Translations under genes and position numbers: made by a program
Shown: positions 53,341-63,800 of the stretch, one piece after another
How positions within the stretch are numbered: position 1 is the first letter of the stretch
Layout: the number at the start of each line of letters is the position of its first letter
The notes under the pieces: model-generated
What the model was told of the DNA's origin: nothing
Database searches by the model: none
Seen by the model: only the letters and a program-made list of their open reading frames with translations
Assembly: GCF_024168645.1 (NCBI RefSeq)
Contig: NZ_JALJWF010000001.1
Span: forward strand, 5,335,501 to 5,399,500
DNA length: 64,000 bases
Origin: Pseudomonas sp. GGS8
GTDB lineage: Bacteria > Pseudomonadota > Gammaproteobacteria > Pseudomonadales > Pseudomonadaceae
Reading direction: 5' to 3'

Positions 53341-54363
53341 ATGAGTAAAGCTGGTGGCAAGAATGAGCATGAGATGGCCAATGCTGCTCACGAACTCTTC
53401 CTGCTTGGCCAAAAAACTGTTGAAGCACGCGCCGTACTGGCAGCACTGCAAAAACAGTTGAGCGACGCCAGCAGCCGGTTGGTGGATACCCAACAAGTCG
53501 AGCAAGTGATCGAGGCCAATCAGCAGCTGGTACTGGCGATACTCTTGGCGCAATCAGACGCTGTACCCCCCCCTCGTCTGGAGGAGCAGCGTTTGTACCA
53601 GGAATTGCGCGAGGCTAATGCCCAGTTGGTAATGGCTGCGCTCAGCGCTCAAGACCTTCAGGCTACCGCCGAGCGCGCATTGAGTCAGCAGAAAAGCGTA
53701 CTGGCGATGGTGGCCCATGAGCTGCGAAATCCGTTAACACCTATCAGCATGATTGCAGAGCGTATGGTTCGACTGCCTAGCGACCAACTGCCGCGAATGC
53801 GTGAGTTGATTGAGAGTCAAGTACAGCATATTTCACAGCTGGTCGACGATCTGCTCGACGTCTCCCGCGCCAGCACTGGCAAGCTGCGAATCAATCGCCG
53901 CGATGTCGACATGATGCAAATTCTGATTGAGGCTATTGATGCGTGTAGCCCTGTAATGATCGCGCAACAGCAGCATTTCGACGTCCATCTTCCAGATGGC
54001 ATCTTGATGGTGAATGGAGATTCAGGACGCCTCGCTCAGATTCTCCACAATCTACTGGCGAATGCGGCCAAGTACACTCCGGCCGACGGCAGAATCAAGC
54101 TGTCTGTCACGGTAGAGCCCGACGCTTTGAAGATAAGTATTTCCGACAATGGAATCGGCGTTTCGGCTAAAGCACTCCCTTTTATTTTTGACCCTTATGT
54201 TCAAGACGAACACGCCATAGGTTTCAACGGGTCCGGTTTGGGCATTGGGTTGACCGTCGTTCGGGAGCTGGTCGAAGCACACGGTGGCAAGGTTACCGTC
54301 ACGAGCGAGGGGGATGGTAAGGGAAGTGAGTTCGTGGTGATGTTGCCGCTGGTGAACCATTGA
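53341..54363 (+). CDS. Soluble sensor histidine kinase
   Basis: A 340-residue kinase without membrane segments. An N-terminal coiled-coil region (about residues 15-120) precedes the H-box VAHELRNPLTPISMIAE. N, G1 and G2 boxes (LLANAAKYTP, DNGIGV, GSGLGIGL) complete the HATPase domain. No receiver domain or neighbouring response regulator is seen. It is nine bases after the KaiC-like gene and likely receives a signal from it through the coiled coil. The start ATG at 53341 has only a weak ribosome site. Confidence 0.88.
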   Translation: MSKAGGKNEHEMANAAHELFLLGQKTVEARAVLAALQKQLSDASSRLVDTQQVEQVIEANQQLVLAILLAQSDAVPPPRLEEQRLYQELREANAQLVMAALSAQDLQATAERALSQQKSVLAMVAHELRNPLTPISMIAERMVRLPSDQLPRMRELIESQVQHISQLVDDLLDVSRASTGKLRINRRDVDMMQILIEAIDACSPVMIAQQQHFDVHLPDGILMVNGDSGRLAQILHNLLANAAKYTPADGRIKLSVTVEPDALKISISDNGIGVSAKALPFIFDPYVQDEHAIGFNGSGLGIGLTVVRELVEAHGGKVTVTSEGDGKGSEFVVMLPLVNH

Positions 54364-54593
54364 CGCTTCTTTGCACTTGGGAGCACTCACGCCTGATCAA
54401 AGCGCTCGCATCGTCTTCCTCCGTTACGCCGCTCTTCAAAGGCATGAAAGATGACAAGGAGCCTATGGAGCCGCCAATCCTCGACGACCGCCCGAATTGA
54501 ATGTGCCCGCAAAACCGACGGACGGCCCCTTCTGGCAGCGTACGACGTGCGTCATGGATTAATCTGTAGGTATCGGAAAAGTCTCAACCTCGG

Positions 54594-55334
54594 ATGCTGG
54601 CTGATATGTTTGATACACCCAAGCCACAACAGAACCATCTTCTGGCGGCCCTTCCCGCACAATCGAGGGAGCGCTTGTTGCCCTACTTCGAACTGATCAC
54701 CCTGCCGCTCGGCAAGGTGCTCTACGAATCCGGGGATATCCTGCGGTACGTCTACTTCCCCACCGACGCCATCGTGTCCTTACTGTATGTGATGGAAAAC
54801 GGCGCATCGGCGGAAATTTCAGTGGTAGGCAATGAAGGCTTGATCGGCATTGCCGTATTCATGGGCGGCGAAAGCACGCCAAGCCGGGCGATCGTACAGA
54901 GCGCCGGGCATGCCTTTCGGTTACCCAGCCAGCGACTCAAGGATGAGTTCAATCGCCACGGGGAGATGCTCCTGCTGATGTTGCGCTACACCCAGGCGTT
55001 GATCACCCAGATGGCGCAGACCGCCGCGTGCAACCGCCACCACTCGATCGATCAACAATTGTGCCGCTGGTTGCTGCTGTCTCTCGATCGCCTGCAAGAC
55101 AATCAACTGATCATGACCCAGGAGTTGATCGCCAACATGCTCGGCGTACGCCGTGAAGGCGTGACCGATGCCGCTGGCAAACTGCAACGCCTGGGCGTCA
55201 TCGAATACAGCCGTGGCCATATCAAGGTGCTGGACAGGGCCGCACTTGAGCAACTGAGTTGCGAGTGCTACGCCGTCGTCAGAAAAGAAACCGAGCGCCT
55301 GCTGCCCTATGTTCCATTAAAACCGGCTTGCTGA
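54594..55334 (+). CDS. Crp/Fnr family transcriptional regulator
   Basis: A 246-residue regulator. The N-terminal cyclic-nucleotide-type beta roll (YESGDILRYVYFPTDAIVSL) and a C-terminal HTH_Crp (MTQELIANMLGVRREGVTDA) are present. The Fnr iron-sulfur cysteine set is missing, and the phosphate-binding cassette of Crp is not conserved, so a different ligand or none is likely. An alternative ATG at 54606 gives MFDTPKPQQN. It is monocistronic, and the 230 bp before it hold no gene. This type is frequent in Pseudomonas with unknown targets. Confidence 0.87.
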   Translation: MLADMFDTPKPQQNHLLAALPAQSRERLLPYFELITLPLGKVLYESGDILRYVYFPTDAIVSLLYVMENGASAEISVVGNEGLIGIAVFMGGESTPSRAIVQSAGHAFRLPSQRLKDEFNRHGEMLLLMLRYTQALITQMAQTAACNRHHSIDQQLCRWLLLSLDRLQDNQLIMTQELIANMLGVRREGVTDAAGKLQRLGVIEYSRGHIKVLDRAALEQLSCECYAVVRKETERLLPYVPLKPAC

Positions 55335-55448
55335 CCCGCACCTGCGTGTTCTAGCGAACAGACCCGCCCGACGGCGTCCCTCACACTCCAGCTATGAGAC
55401 GGTTCAACACTCGCCCTTCCCGAGTCCACCGTCCTCACTGGAGTCATC

Positions 55449-55703
55449 ATGCTATCCACGCGTGAGTTGCGTCACATCATCGAGTCAGCACTCCGTCCCC
55501 TGTCCTGCGAGTGCCGAGTCGATCAAAGCGGATCACTGCAGGCTCTGATATTCGAGCCTGTCTCTGGTCGAGTAGAGCTGTTGGTTACGGGAATTCTTAC
55601 TGCCAGCCTCAATTGCAATCGAGCGATAGGCAAGCTCATAGCTGAAATTCAGGAGGACCTCGAAACGACTCATAGGCAGAGGCCAACACTCAGGATTGGG
55701 TAG
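55449..55703 (+). CDS. DUF1652 family protein
   Basis: An 84-residue DUF1652 protein: RHIIESALRPLSCECRVD, a strand-rich centre (LIFEPVSGRVELLVTGI) and a final helix (AIGKLIAEIQEDLE). It matches the family better than the copy at 14794. The next gene, a transketolase, begins ten bases after its stop, so they may be co-transcribed. The function of the family is unknown. Confidence 0.82.
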   Translation: MLSTRELRHIIESALRPLSCECRVDQSGSLQALIFEPVSGRVELLVTGILTASLNCNRAIGKLIAEIQEDLETTHRQRPTLRIG

Positions 55704-55712
55704 AGGACCATC

Positions 55713-57764
55713 ATGACCAGCAAACTCGACCAGCAATGCATCGATACCCTACGCTTCCTCTCGCTCGACATGGTGCAAAAAGCCGATAGCGGCCACCCCG
55801 GTTTGCCGCTCGGTGCTGCGCCGATGGCCTATGTGCTGTGGACGCGCTGGCTCAAGTTCAACCCGCACAACCCGCAGTGGCCCGACCGCGACCGTTTCGT
55901 GCTCTCCGCCGGACACGGCTCGGCGCTGCTCTACAGCCTGCTGCACCTCAGTGGCTACGAGCTTGCGCTGGAGGAGATCAAGCGTTTCCGCCAATGGGGT
56001 AGCAAGACGCCAGGGCATCCCGAGCGCGGACACACGCCCGGCGTGGAAACCACCACCGGACCTCTTGGCCAGGGCCTGGCCAACGCGGTCGGCATGGCGA
56101 TGGCCGAGGCGCAACTGTCCGCGCGCTACAACCGTCCCGGTCATGCGGTCGTCGACCACCATACCTACGCCCTCGTCAGCGACGGCGACCTGATGGAAGG
56201 CGTGGCAAGCGAGGCCGCTTCGCTCGCCGGCCATCTCGGGTTGGGCAAACTCACCTGCCTGTACGACGACAATGCCGTTACTCTGGCCGCCGGCACCGCC
56301 ATGACCTTCTCCGAGGATCGTGCGCGGCGATTTGAGGCCTACGGCTGGCACACGGTGTCGGTGCCAGATGGCAATAACCTATTGGCGATAGATGCCGCGC
56401 TGCAGGCGGCACGGGCGCAAAGCACGCGGCCGTCGTTAATTCTCGTTCGTACGCATATCGGCTACGGCTCACCCGAACAGGACACCTTCAAGGCCCACGG
56501 CTCGCCGCTCGGCGTGGAAGAGGTGCGCAAAACCAAAGAGAAGCTAGGCTGGCCCACCGAGCCGGACTTCCTGATACCCGACGCTGCCTTGGCGCATTTT
56601 CGCAAGGCCGTGGAACACGGGGCGCGGAGCGAGGCTGCCTGGCACATGCGCATGGACGTCTACACCAAGGCCTTTGCAGAACTGTCCCATGAATTGGAGC
56701 AGCGCCTGAACGGAGAACTGCCGCCAGGCTGGGATGCAGACATTCCGGTGTTTCCCGCCGATGCCAAGGGGTTGGCCACACGCGATGCCAGCGCCATGGT
56801 GATCAATGCCATCGCGCCCCGTCTGCCAGCACTGAGCGGAGGCTCCGCCGACCTCGATCCCTCAACGAAAACCGCGCTCAAGGGCCTTGGCGACTTCAAC
56901 CCGCCGCCCACCACGGGCACGGATCGGCAAGGCTCTGACGTGGGCGGCTGGAGCAAAGCGGGTCGCAACTTGCACTTCGGCGTGCGCGAACATGCGATGG
57001 GCGCCATCGTCAACGGTCTTGCCGCACACGGCGGCTTCATTGCCTTTGGCGCGACCTTCTTGATCTTCTCCGACTACATGCGCCCACCGCTACGCCTCGC
57101 AGCGCTGATGGGCCTGCACGTGGTGCATGTGTTCACCCACGACAGCCTGGCGCTCGGCGAGGACGGCCCTACCCATCAGCCTGTCGAACAACTGGCGAGC
57201 CTGCGCGCCATCCCGAACCTGGTGCTGATCCGCCCCGCCGACGCCAATGAAACCGCGGTCGCCTGGCAGGTTGCGGTGACCACCCGTGACCGCCCTGTGC
57301 TGCTGGTCTTGACCCGGCAAGCGTTGCCAACCCTGGATCGCAACCGCTACGCCACGGCCGATGGATTGCGCCACGGCGCCTATGTGCTGAGCGATGCGGC
57401 GAACAGTGAGCCCGAACTGATCCTGCTCGCCAGTGGCTCGGAAGTCGCCTTGATCCTGGCGGCGGGCGAACGCCTGATACGCGAAGGCATTGCCGTGCGC
57501 TGTGTCTCGATGCCCAGTTGGGAGCTGTTCGAGGCCCTGCCGCAGGCCGAGCGCGACGCCGTACTGCCGCCGTCAGTCGGCGCGCGGCTGGCGGTCGAGT
57601 TGGGTGTGCGGCAAGGCTGGGAGCGCTACATTGGCGCGCAGGGGGACATGCTCGGGGTAGAACGCTTCGGCGCCTCGGCACCGGCCGACGTCCTGCTGCG
57701 CGAATACGGCTTCACCGTCGACAATGTCTGTGCACGCGCCAAGGCGCTGCTGGCACGGCTTTAG
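55713..57764 (+). CDS. tkt: Transketolase
   Basis: A 683-residue thiamine-diphosphate enzyme of the pentose phosphate pathway. The TPP motif is [18 protein letters not shown] with the asparagine in YDDNAVT. The catalytic His region is [13 protein letters not shown], and the pyrimidine-binding domain has [20 protein letters not shown]. The ATG has GAGG seven bases upstream. This is probably an accessory copy, because its neighbours are not the usual gap/pgk/epd cluster. It ends nine bases before a convergent gene, with no terminator visible. Confidence 0.93.
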   Translation: MTSKLDQQCIDTLRFLSLDMVQKADSGHPGLPLGAAPMAYVLWTRWLKFNPHNPQWPDRDRFVLSAGHGSALLYSLLHLSGYELALEEIKRFRQWGSKTPGHPERGHTPGVETTTGPLGQGLANAVGMAMAEAQLSARYNRPGHAVVDHHTYALVSDGDLMEGVASEAASLAGHLGLGKLTCLYDDNAVTLAAGTAMTFSEDRARRFEAYGWHTVSVPDGNNLLAIDAALQAARAQSTRPSLILVRTHIGYGSPEQDTFKAHGSPLGVEEVRKTKEKLGWPTEPDFLIPDAALAHFRKAVEHGARSEAAWHMRMDVYTKAFAELSHELEQRLNGELPPGWDADIPVFPADAKGLATRDASAMVINAIAPRLPALSGGSADLDPSTKTALKGLGDFNPPPTTGTDRQGSDVGGWSKAGRNLHFGVREHAMGAIVNGLAAHGGFIAFGATFLIFSDYMRPPLRLAALMGLHVVHVFTHDSLALGEDGPTHQPVEQLASLRAIPNLVLIRPADANETAVAWQVAVTTRDRPVLLVLTRQALPTLDRNRYATADGLRHGAYVLSDAANSEPELILLASGSEVALILAAGERLIREGIAVRCVSMPSWELFEALPQAERDAVLPPSVGARLAVELGVRQGWERYIGAQGDMLGVERFGASAPADVLLREYGFTVDNVCARAKALLARL

Positions 57765-57773
57765 GCTACTGAC

Positions 57774-59297
57774 TCAGCGCTCCATCCAGCGCGCCAAACG
57801 TGACCTGACGCGAGGAGGCAAGCGGGTTCGATTGTAGGCATCGGCGGCCTTGCGGATCGCCTCCGCCTGCGTGGGATAGGCGTGGATCACCAGGGCCAAT
57901 GTGCGCAAGCCGACGCCCGCCACCATGGCCAGGGTGATTTCGTTGATCATGTCGCCGGCATGGCGAGCGACGATGGTGGCACCGAGAATCTGGTCCGTGC
58001 GCTCCCTGACGTGGATTTTCACGAAACCCACCTCCTCGCTGTCAGTGACCGCACGATCGACCTGATGCATGGGAATGGTGAAGGTTTTCACCGGAATATC
58101 CCGACGGTTGGCCTCACGCACATACAAACCGACGTGAGCAATTTCCGGATCGGTGTAGGTACACCAGGGGATCACTAGCCGGCTCATCCGCTCGCGACCG
58201 CGCAACAGGGCGTTCTGCACGACAATGCGGGCTGAAGCCAGGGCGGTATGGGTGTACTTGTGCTCAAGGCAGACATCCCCGGCAGCGTAGATAAGCGGAT
58301 TGCTGGTGCGCAGGAAGTCATCGACACGGATTCCCTCACTGGCGTCGTAGTCGACACCGGCGGCTTCCAGGTTCAGGCCCTGGACATTCGGCGAGAGGCC
58401 GATGCCGGCGAGGATCGCATCGACGGCAACCGTACTGCGGTAATCGTCGCTGACCAGGTCGACCAGTTTCTGCCCACCCTCTACGCGCACGGCAACGACC
58501 TGGGTGTTCAGACGGACCTCGATGCCGTCGCGAGCGAAGGCATCCGAGAGCAGTTGCGCGGCGTCCCGTTCCTCGTTGCCGAGGAACAGCGGCATGTCTT
58601 GCACGATGGTGGTTTGTGCGCCAAGCCGGGAGAAGGCCTGGGCCAGTTCACAGCCAAGGGGGCCACCACCAATCACCAGCAGGCGGCGCGGCAACTCGGT
58701 CAGATCGAAAACGTTTTCATTGGTTAGATAACCGGCTTGCGCGAGACCGGGAATCAGCGGGATATTCGGGGCCGCGCCAGTCGCAATCAAGGCTTTGCGA
58801 AAGCGCAGGGTCTGCCCATCGACCGTTAGTGAGTCAGCCCCCGTGAAGCGCACTTCGCCGAAGAACATATCCACGCCAATTGCGCTCAATCGTGCCGCCG
58901 AATCGCCGCCGCTGAGGTGACTGCGGATACGCCGTACGCGCGCCATCGCGGCAGCGAAGTCGACCTGAATGTCGCTCGGCACTTGCGCGCCATAGTGCCG
59001 GGCATCGCGCATTTCGGCATACAACTGCGCCGTCCGGATAATCACCTTCGACGGTACACAACCATTGTTCAGACAATCGCCACCGATCAACCTGCATTCA
59101 ATCAGCGCCACCCTGGCGCCGAGCGCTACAGCGGTTTTCGCGGCGCCCAGACCCGCAGGCCCCGCACCGACTATCACCAAGTGGTAGCGCTCGGCAGCGT
59201 GCGGATTGACCCAGCGCGGCGGATGCACACTGGCCAGGCGTTGACGCTCATAAGCATCCTGCGGCGTGGTGATCGACCCATCGTAGTCTTGCGTCAT
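57774..59297 (-). CDS. Pyridine nucleotide-disulfide oxidoreductase (mercuric/lipoamide-type)
   Basis: A 507-residue flavoprotein. The N-terminal FAD motif is VIVGAGPAGLGAAK, the redox pair is GGDCLNNGCVPSK, the NAD(P) motif is VIGGGPLGCELAQAF, and the second FAD motif is YAAGDV. A MerA-like HMA domain and the C-terminal vicinal cysteines are missing, so this is a MerA/lipoamide-dehydrogenase homologue of unknown substrate, not a mercuric reductase. The ATG at 59297 overlaps the preceding gene's stop by one base (TGATG), and GGGAG lies seven bases upstream. Co-expression with the glucanase gene is therefore strong. Confidence 0.88.
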   Translation of the reverse strand: MTQDYDGSITTPQDAYERQRLASVHPPRWVNPHAAERYHLVIVGAGPAGLGAAKTAVALGARVALIECRLIGGDCLNNGCVPSKVIIRTAQLYAEMRDARHYGAQVPSDIQVDFAAAMARVRRIRSHLSGGDSAARLSAIGVDMFFGEVRFTGADSLTVDGQTLRFRKALIATGAAPNIPLIPGLAQAGYLTNENVFDLTELPRRLLVIGGGPLGCELAQAFSRLGAQTTIVQDMPLFLGNEERDAAQLLSDAFARDGIEVRLNTQVVAVRVEGGQKLVDLVSDDYRSTVAVDAILAGIGLSPNVQGLNLEAAGVDYDASEGIRVDDFLRTSNPLIYAAGDVCLEHKYTHTALASARIVVQNALLRGRERMSRLVIPWCTYTDPEIAHVGLYVREANRRDIPVKTFTIPMHQVDRAVTDSEEVGFVKIHVRERTDQILGATIVARHAGDMINEITLAMVAGVGLRTLALVIHAYPTQAEAIRKAADAYNRTRLPPRVRSRLARWMER

Positions 59298-60646
59298 CAG
59301 CCTGCTCCCGCCAATGGCGGTTGCTGCAACCAGCCGCCGTGGAACCCGGCGCGCTGCAAACCGTCGCGGATGTAGGGGCAGGCGCGCATCAGCTCCCAAA
59401 TCCGTTGGCTACGATGGTTCTCGATCATCATCAGTACGATGCCCTGATCGAGCCCATAGTGCCCTGCGGACACCCAGGCGCGCCCGTTGGCATCGGCGAG
59501 GCTCGGATTGAAGCTGCTGGAAAAGCGCCCTTCGACGCACATTTCCGGGTAGCGTTCCATCATATGCCGCACCGCGTCGAGGACAATTTCCGGCGCAAAC
59601 GGCAACGACGCCAGCACCGAGGGGGCGCACAGTGTGCCGTCATCCGGCCCGTACGGTACGCCACGAGCGGCATAACCGAACAATCGCCGCTGCTCATTGG
59701 ACAGCTGCGGCTGCTCGTCGCTCGGCCCATCGCAAGCGGACAGGCCCCAGCAGTTTTCAGCGTAGCCGGCGAACTCTTGCGGGTTACGCCGCGCGTACTC
59801 ACGCTGGATGTAAGCGGCGCGCCGGCTGTTCTGGAAGTAGTCCGAGCACTTCTCACGCATGAAACCGTCGTGGATGCCGCGAAAATCTATCCATGCATGG
59901 GAGAAATGATGGACAAACAGCGGCCCGGCATAGAGATAGTCATGGTCGTAGAGGTTTTCCCACTGATAGGTGGAGGTCCATGCCCGGTAGCAGTCGCCCA
60001 CGATCGCACAGCTTGGCGAGCCGAGCGCCAACACATACAGCAGGATGGCCTCGCTGTAGCCTTCCCAGCCGTAATGCAGGAACCCGCATTCGGGTTTCCA
60101 ACCCTGCCTTATCGTCTCACCACTGTCCTGTGCCCAGCGCCAGTCGATGCGCCGATAAAGAAAGTCGGCCAGGCCCCGCAGCTCGTTCTCGTCGGCCGTA
60201 TCCGCGCAAAAATACAGGCTTGCCGTCAACACGCCGGCAATCAGCAAAGCGGTGTCGATCATCGACAGTTCCGAGCGCCAAACCCGCACACCCGTATGGA
60301 TATCAAGGAAGTGATAATAAAACCCTTTATATCCTGTCGCCGCAGGGCTACCGCTTTGATCGCTGGCCTGGAAAAAGCGCAACGCGGCGAGGCTGAACCG
60401 CAGCGCATCGGCCCGTGTCAGCCAGCCCCGATCTACCGCCAGCGGATACACTGACAGGGCGAATCCGACCACCGCGATACTGACGGGCGAGCCGGGACGC
60501 GAGGTATCGGCCACCAGTCCGTTAGGCGGATTCAATGCCTGCAGGAAATAACCGAAGGCGGCACGCTGCAGGCGATCGAAAAGCGCTTCATCGGCGAGAA
60601 TGGACTGTAGTGTCCGCGAACGGCGCCCAACCCTGTTCATCGGCAT
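59297..60646 (-). CDS. Glucoamylase-family protein, GH144-like endo-beta-1,2-glucanase candidate
   Basis: A 449-residue (alpha/alpha)6-barrel protein of the glycoamylase/COG5368 type. Recognisable stretches are FGYFLQALNPPNGLVADTSR, the GYKGFYYHFLD segment, SELSMIDTALLIAGVL and the C-terminal VEGRFSSSFNPSLAD then SAGHYGLDQGIVLMMIENH. Related GH144 enzymes cleave beta-1,2-glucan. No clear signal peptide is visible, although families vary. It lies in the same strand and order as the NdvB-type glucan synthase, so processing or turnover of that glucan is a natural role. Catalytic activity is inferred, not shown. Confidence 0.82.
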   Translation of the reverse strand: MPMNRVGRRSRTLQSILADEALFDRLQRAAFGYFLQALNPPNGLVADTSRPGSPVSIAVVGFALSVYPLAVDRGWLTRADALRFSLAALRFFQASDQSGSPAATGYKGFYYHFLDIHTGVRVWRSELSMIDTALLIAGVLTASLYFCADTADENELRGLADFLYRRIDWRWAQDSGETIRQGWKPECGFLHYGWEGYSEAILLYVLALGSPSCAIVGDCYRAWTSTYQWENLYDHDYLYAGPLFVHHFSHAWIDFRGIHDGFMREKCSDYFQNSRRAAYIQREYARRNPQEFAGYAENCWGLSACDGPSDEQPQLSNEQRRLFGYAARGVPYGPDDGTLCAPSVLASLPFAPEIVLDAVRHMMERYPEMCVEGRFSSSFNPSLADANGRAWVSAGHYGLDQGIVLMMIENHRSQRIWELMRACPYIRDGLQRAGFHGGWLQQPPLAGAG

Positions 60647-60664
60647 GTCGATGGCCGAAGAGGC

Positions 60665-60811
60665 TTATGAGCGCCTACTCTGAAAGAAACTGACCGCCAG
60701 CAAAATCAGCGCCACGATCAACAGGACATGAATGAAGCCGCCCAGGCTGTACGACGTTACCAGCCCAAGTAACCACAGGACGATTAGGACAACCACGATT
60801 GTTTGTAGCAT
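60665..60811 (-). CDS. Lmo0937-type 48-residue membrane protein
   Basis: This small gene encodes 48 residues with two hydrophobic helices: MLQTIVVVLIVLWLLGLVTS and HVLLIVALILLAVSFF, joined by YSLGGFI and ending QSRRS. This is the pattern of the lmo0937 family (DUF5670). GGAG lies eight bases before the ATG. It sits between the glucan synthase and glucanase genes on the same strand. Such proteins are frequent beside stress-response genes; the function is unknown. Confidence 0.82.
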   Translation of the reverse strand: MLQTIVVVLIVLWLLGLVTSYSLGGFIHVLLIVALILLAVSFFQSRRS

Positions 60812-60898
60812 GACGATTCTCCGATTGTGATCCAGGACCTTCTGAACACCTCCAGATTGAACGCATCGGCAACATCGTTCTGTGCGCCAGCGTACCCA

Positions 60899-63800
60899 TC
60901 AGAGAACAAGCTCAAGACGATGCGCACATCCGTCCAGCGGCACGCGAACGGCCCCTTGCTCGCAGGTCTGCGGTACACCATCGAGCAGCGCCTGCTCGAG
61001 GTCCCGGCAACGTCGTCCCGCCGACTTCAGGCTGATCGTGTAGTCGCTGCCGTCCAGCCTCAGACGGGCTTCAAAACCTGGCCAGTGACGCGGAATGCAG
61101 GGATCGACAACGAGAAACGCCCCCTCGCGGCGCAACCCCAGAATCCCCTCCACGCCGGCGCGGTACATCCAGCCGGCCGAGCCGGTGTACCAGGTCCAGC
61201 CTCCCCGGCCGATATGCGGCGCAACGGAATAGACATCCGCGGCGATCACATAAGGTTCGACCTTGTAGCGCTCGACCTGCTCTGGCGTGCGCGCATGGTT
61301 GATCGGATTGAGCAGCGCGAACAGCTCGACGGCCTTGTCCCCCTCCCCGAGTCGGGTCAACGCCAGGATCGTCCACATCGCCGCATGGCTGTACTGCCCG
61401 CCATTCTCGCGCAGGCCTGGCGGGTAGCCTTTGATATAGCCGGGGTCGAGCGAGGTGTGCGCGAACGGGGGGGCAAACAGTAGCGCCAGGTGGTCGTCGC
61501 GGCGGATCAGCAGACGCTCCAGCGAGGCCATTGCCAGCCTCGCGCGGGCGGGATCGGCGCCACCTGAGAGTACCGCCCAGGACTGCGCAATGGAGTCGAT
61601 CCGACATTCCTCGCACGCCGCCGAGCCGAGCCACGTACCATCGTCGAACGTCGCCCGGCGATACCAGTCGCCATCCCAGGCCTCACGTTCCAACGCTTTG
61701 CGCAGCAACCCTGCATGCGCCCGCCACCGCCTGGCACGCTGATCATCGCGGCCGTCGGCCAAAGGCGCAAAACTGTTCAAGGTGCTCAACAGCAACCAGC
61801 CGAGCCAGACACTCTCGCCCTGCCCGCCCGCGCCAACCCGGTTCATACCGTCGTTCCAGTCGCCGCTGCCGATCAGCGGCAAGCCGTGGGCACCGGTCAG
61901 CGTCAGACACTGGTCGAGACCGCGGGCGCAATGTTCGAACAGCGAAGCCGACTCGTCCGCGGGCATCGGCTGGAAGAACGCGTCGCTTTCGCTGGGGTCC
62001 AACTGCCGCCCTTCGATGAACGGCACGCTCTCGTCCAGCACCTCGGCATCCCCGGAAGACGTGACATAGGTGGCGCAGGCGAAGGCCAGCCAGACACGAT
62101 CATCGGAAATCCGCGTACGGACCCCCTGCCCCGAATGCGGTAACCACCAGTGCTGCACATCGCCCTCGACGAACTGCCGGGCGGCAGCACGCAGCAGGTG
62201 AGACCGGGTTTGCGCTGGGTGTGCGAATGCCAGTGCCATGCAGTCTTGCAATTGGTCGCGGAAGCCATAGGCACCGCTGGCCTGGTAGAACGCCGAACGA
62301 GCCCAGATGCGGCAGGCCAGAGTCTGGTAGAGCAGCCAGCCATTGAGCAGGATATCCAGGGCGCGGTCGGGCGTGCGTACCTGGACTGCACCGAGCACCT
62401 CGTCCCAGTGCCGTTTGACCGCTGCAAGTACCTCGTCCAGGTCACGCTCGCGGTAACGCAGAACCATCTCCCGGGCAGCATCGGTCGATTCGGCCTGACC
62501 CAGCAAGACCAGCACCTCGACAGACTCGCCGGGGGCCAACTCGACGACGCACTGCTGCGCCGCGCATGGGTCCAGACCGGCACCACAGGCCGCGGACAAC
62601 GGTGCTCTACCGAGCAGTGCCTGGGGTGCCGCCGGCCCGCCATGGCGACCGAGGAATTCGCGGCGGTCGGCGGTCCAGGCGCTTTGCCGGCCGCCAAGAT
62701 CAGCGAATGCCACCCGCCCCGGGAAGGCGATACTCCATGGGTTGTGCGCCAGCAGCATGCCAGTGGCGGCGTCGATCTCCGTTTGGATGAACGGCCCGTT
62801 GGTCCCGCGCGAGGTGCCGAGCACCCATTCCACATAGGCCGTCACCGACAGTTGACGTGGCCGCCCGGACAGATTGCGCAGGGTCAGTCGGGAAATTTTC
62901 AATGGGTCGTCCAGCGGCACATACTGCAGCAATTGCGTGTGAATGCCGTGTGCCGAATGGTTGAAGCGGCTATAGCCGAAGCCGTGCGCAGCGCGGTAGA
63001 CACCGTCGTCGCGGATCGGCTGCGCGGTAGGGCTCCAAAGCTGGTGACTCTCTTCGTCGCGGATATACAGCGCCTCGCCCCCCGGGTCAGCGACCGGGTC
63101 ATTGGACCAGGGGGTGAGTTGGTTCTCACGGCTGTTCTCGGCCCAAGTGTAGCCACTGCCGTGTTCCGAGACCTGGAAGCCGAACGCCGGGTTAGCGATC
63201 ACATTGATCCACGGCGCGGGCGTCGTCTGGTCGCGCTCAAGCGTGATCAGGTATTCCCGCCCGTTGCGATCAAAGCCTCCCAGGCCATTGAAAAACTCCA
63301 GGCCGTCATCCCCGACCGGTGCTTGCGGCAACGGCCACACTGGCATTGACGGAGGCTGGCGGGCGGCAAGCCAGTTGCGCGGCGCAGGCATTGGCAGGCG
63401 CGCGAGCTGGTCTGCAATAGAACCACGATGGGCGATCAACTCGACTCGCGCCACGGCCTGCAGCAACGCCCGTGCTTCAACGGTCATGAGGTCGGTTCGC
63501 AATGTGTAGACCGCACCGCGCCTGCGCTCCTCGCCAAAGCGCAGGCGAGACTGAGTGCTGCGTACTGCGGTTTCTATCGCCTCCTGCAGGTCCTGCACAT
63601 AGGACGACGCCCTTTCGTTGAGGATGACCAGGTCGACGTGCAGGCCCTTTATCCGCCAGTATTCACGGGCCCGCAGCAACTGACGGACCTGGGCGAGGTC
63701 CTCGACTTCGTCGATGCGCAAGAGAACCAACGGCAGGTCACCAGAAATCCCCAGCGGCCACAGCCCCGACTGGCACCCCGCCCCTCTTATGATGGCTGGC

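Noticed and set aside
57774..59297. Mercuric reductase (merA)
   Set aside because: The redox pair is present, but the HMA domain and C-terminal vicinal cysteines are missing and no mer genes are nearby.
62150..63349. 399-codon plus-strand frame opposite the NdvB-type gene
   Set aside because: Shadow frame; the minus strand carries conserved GH94 motifs through the same bases.
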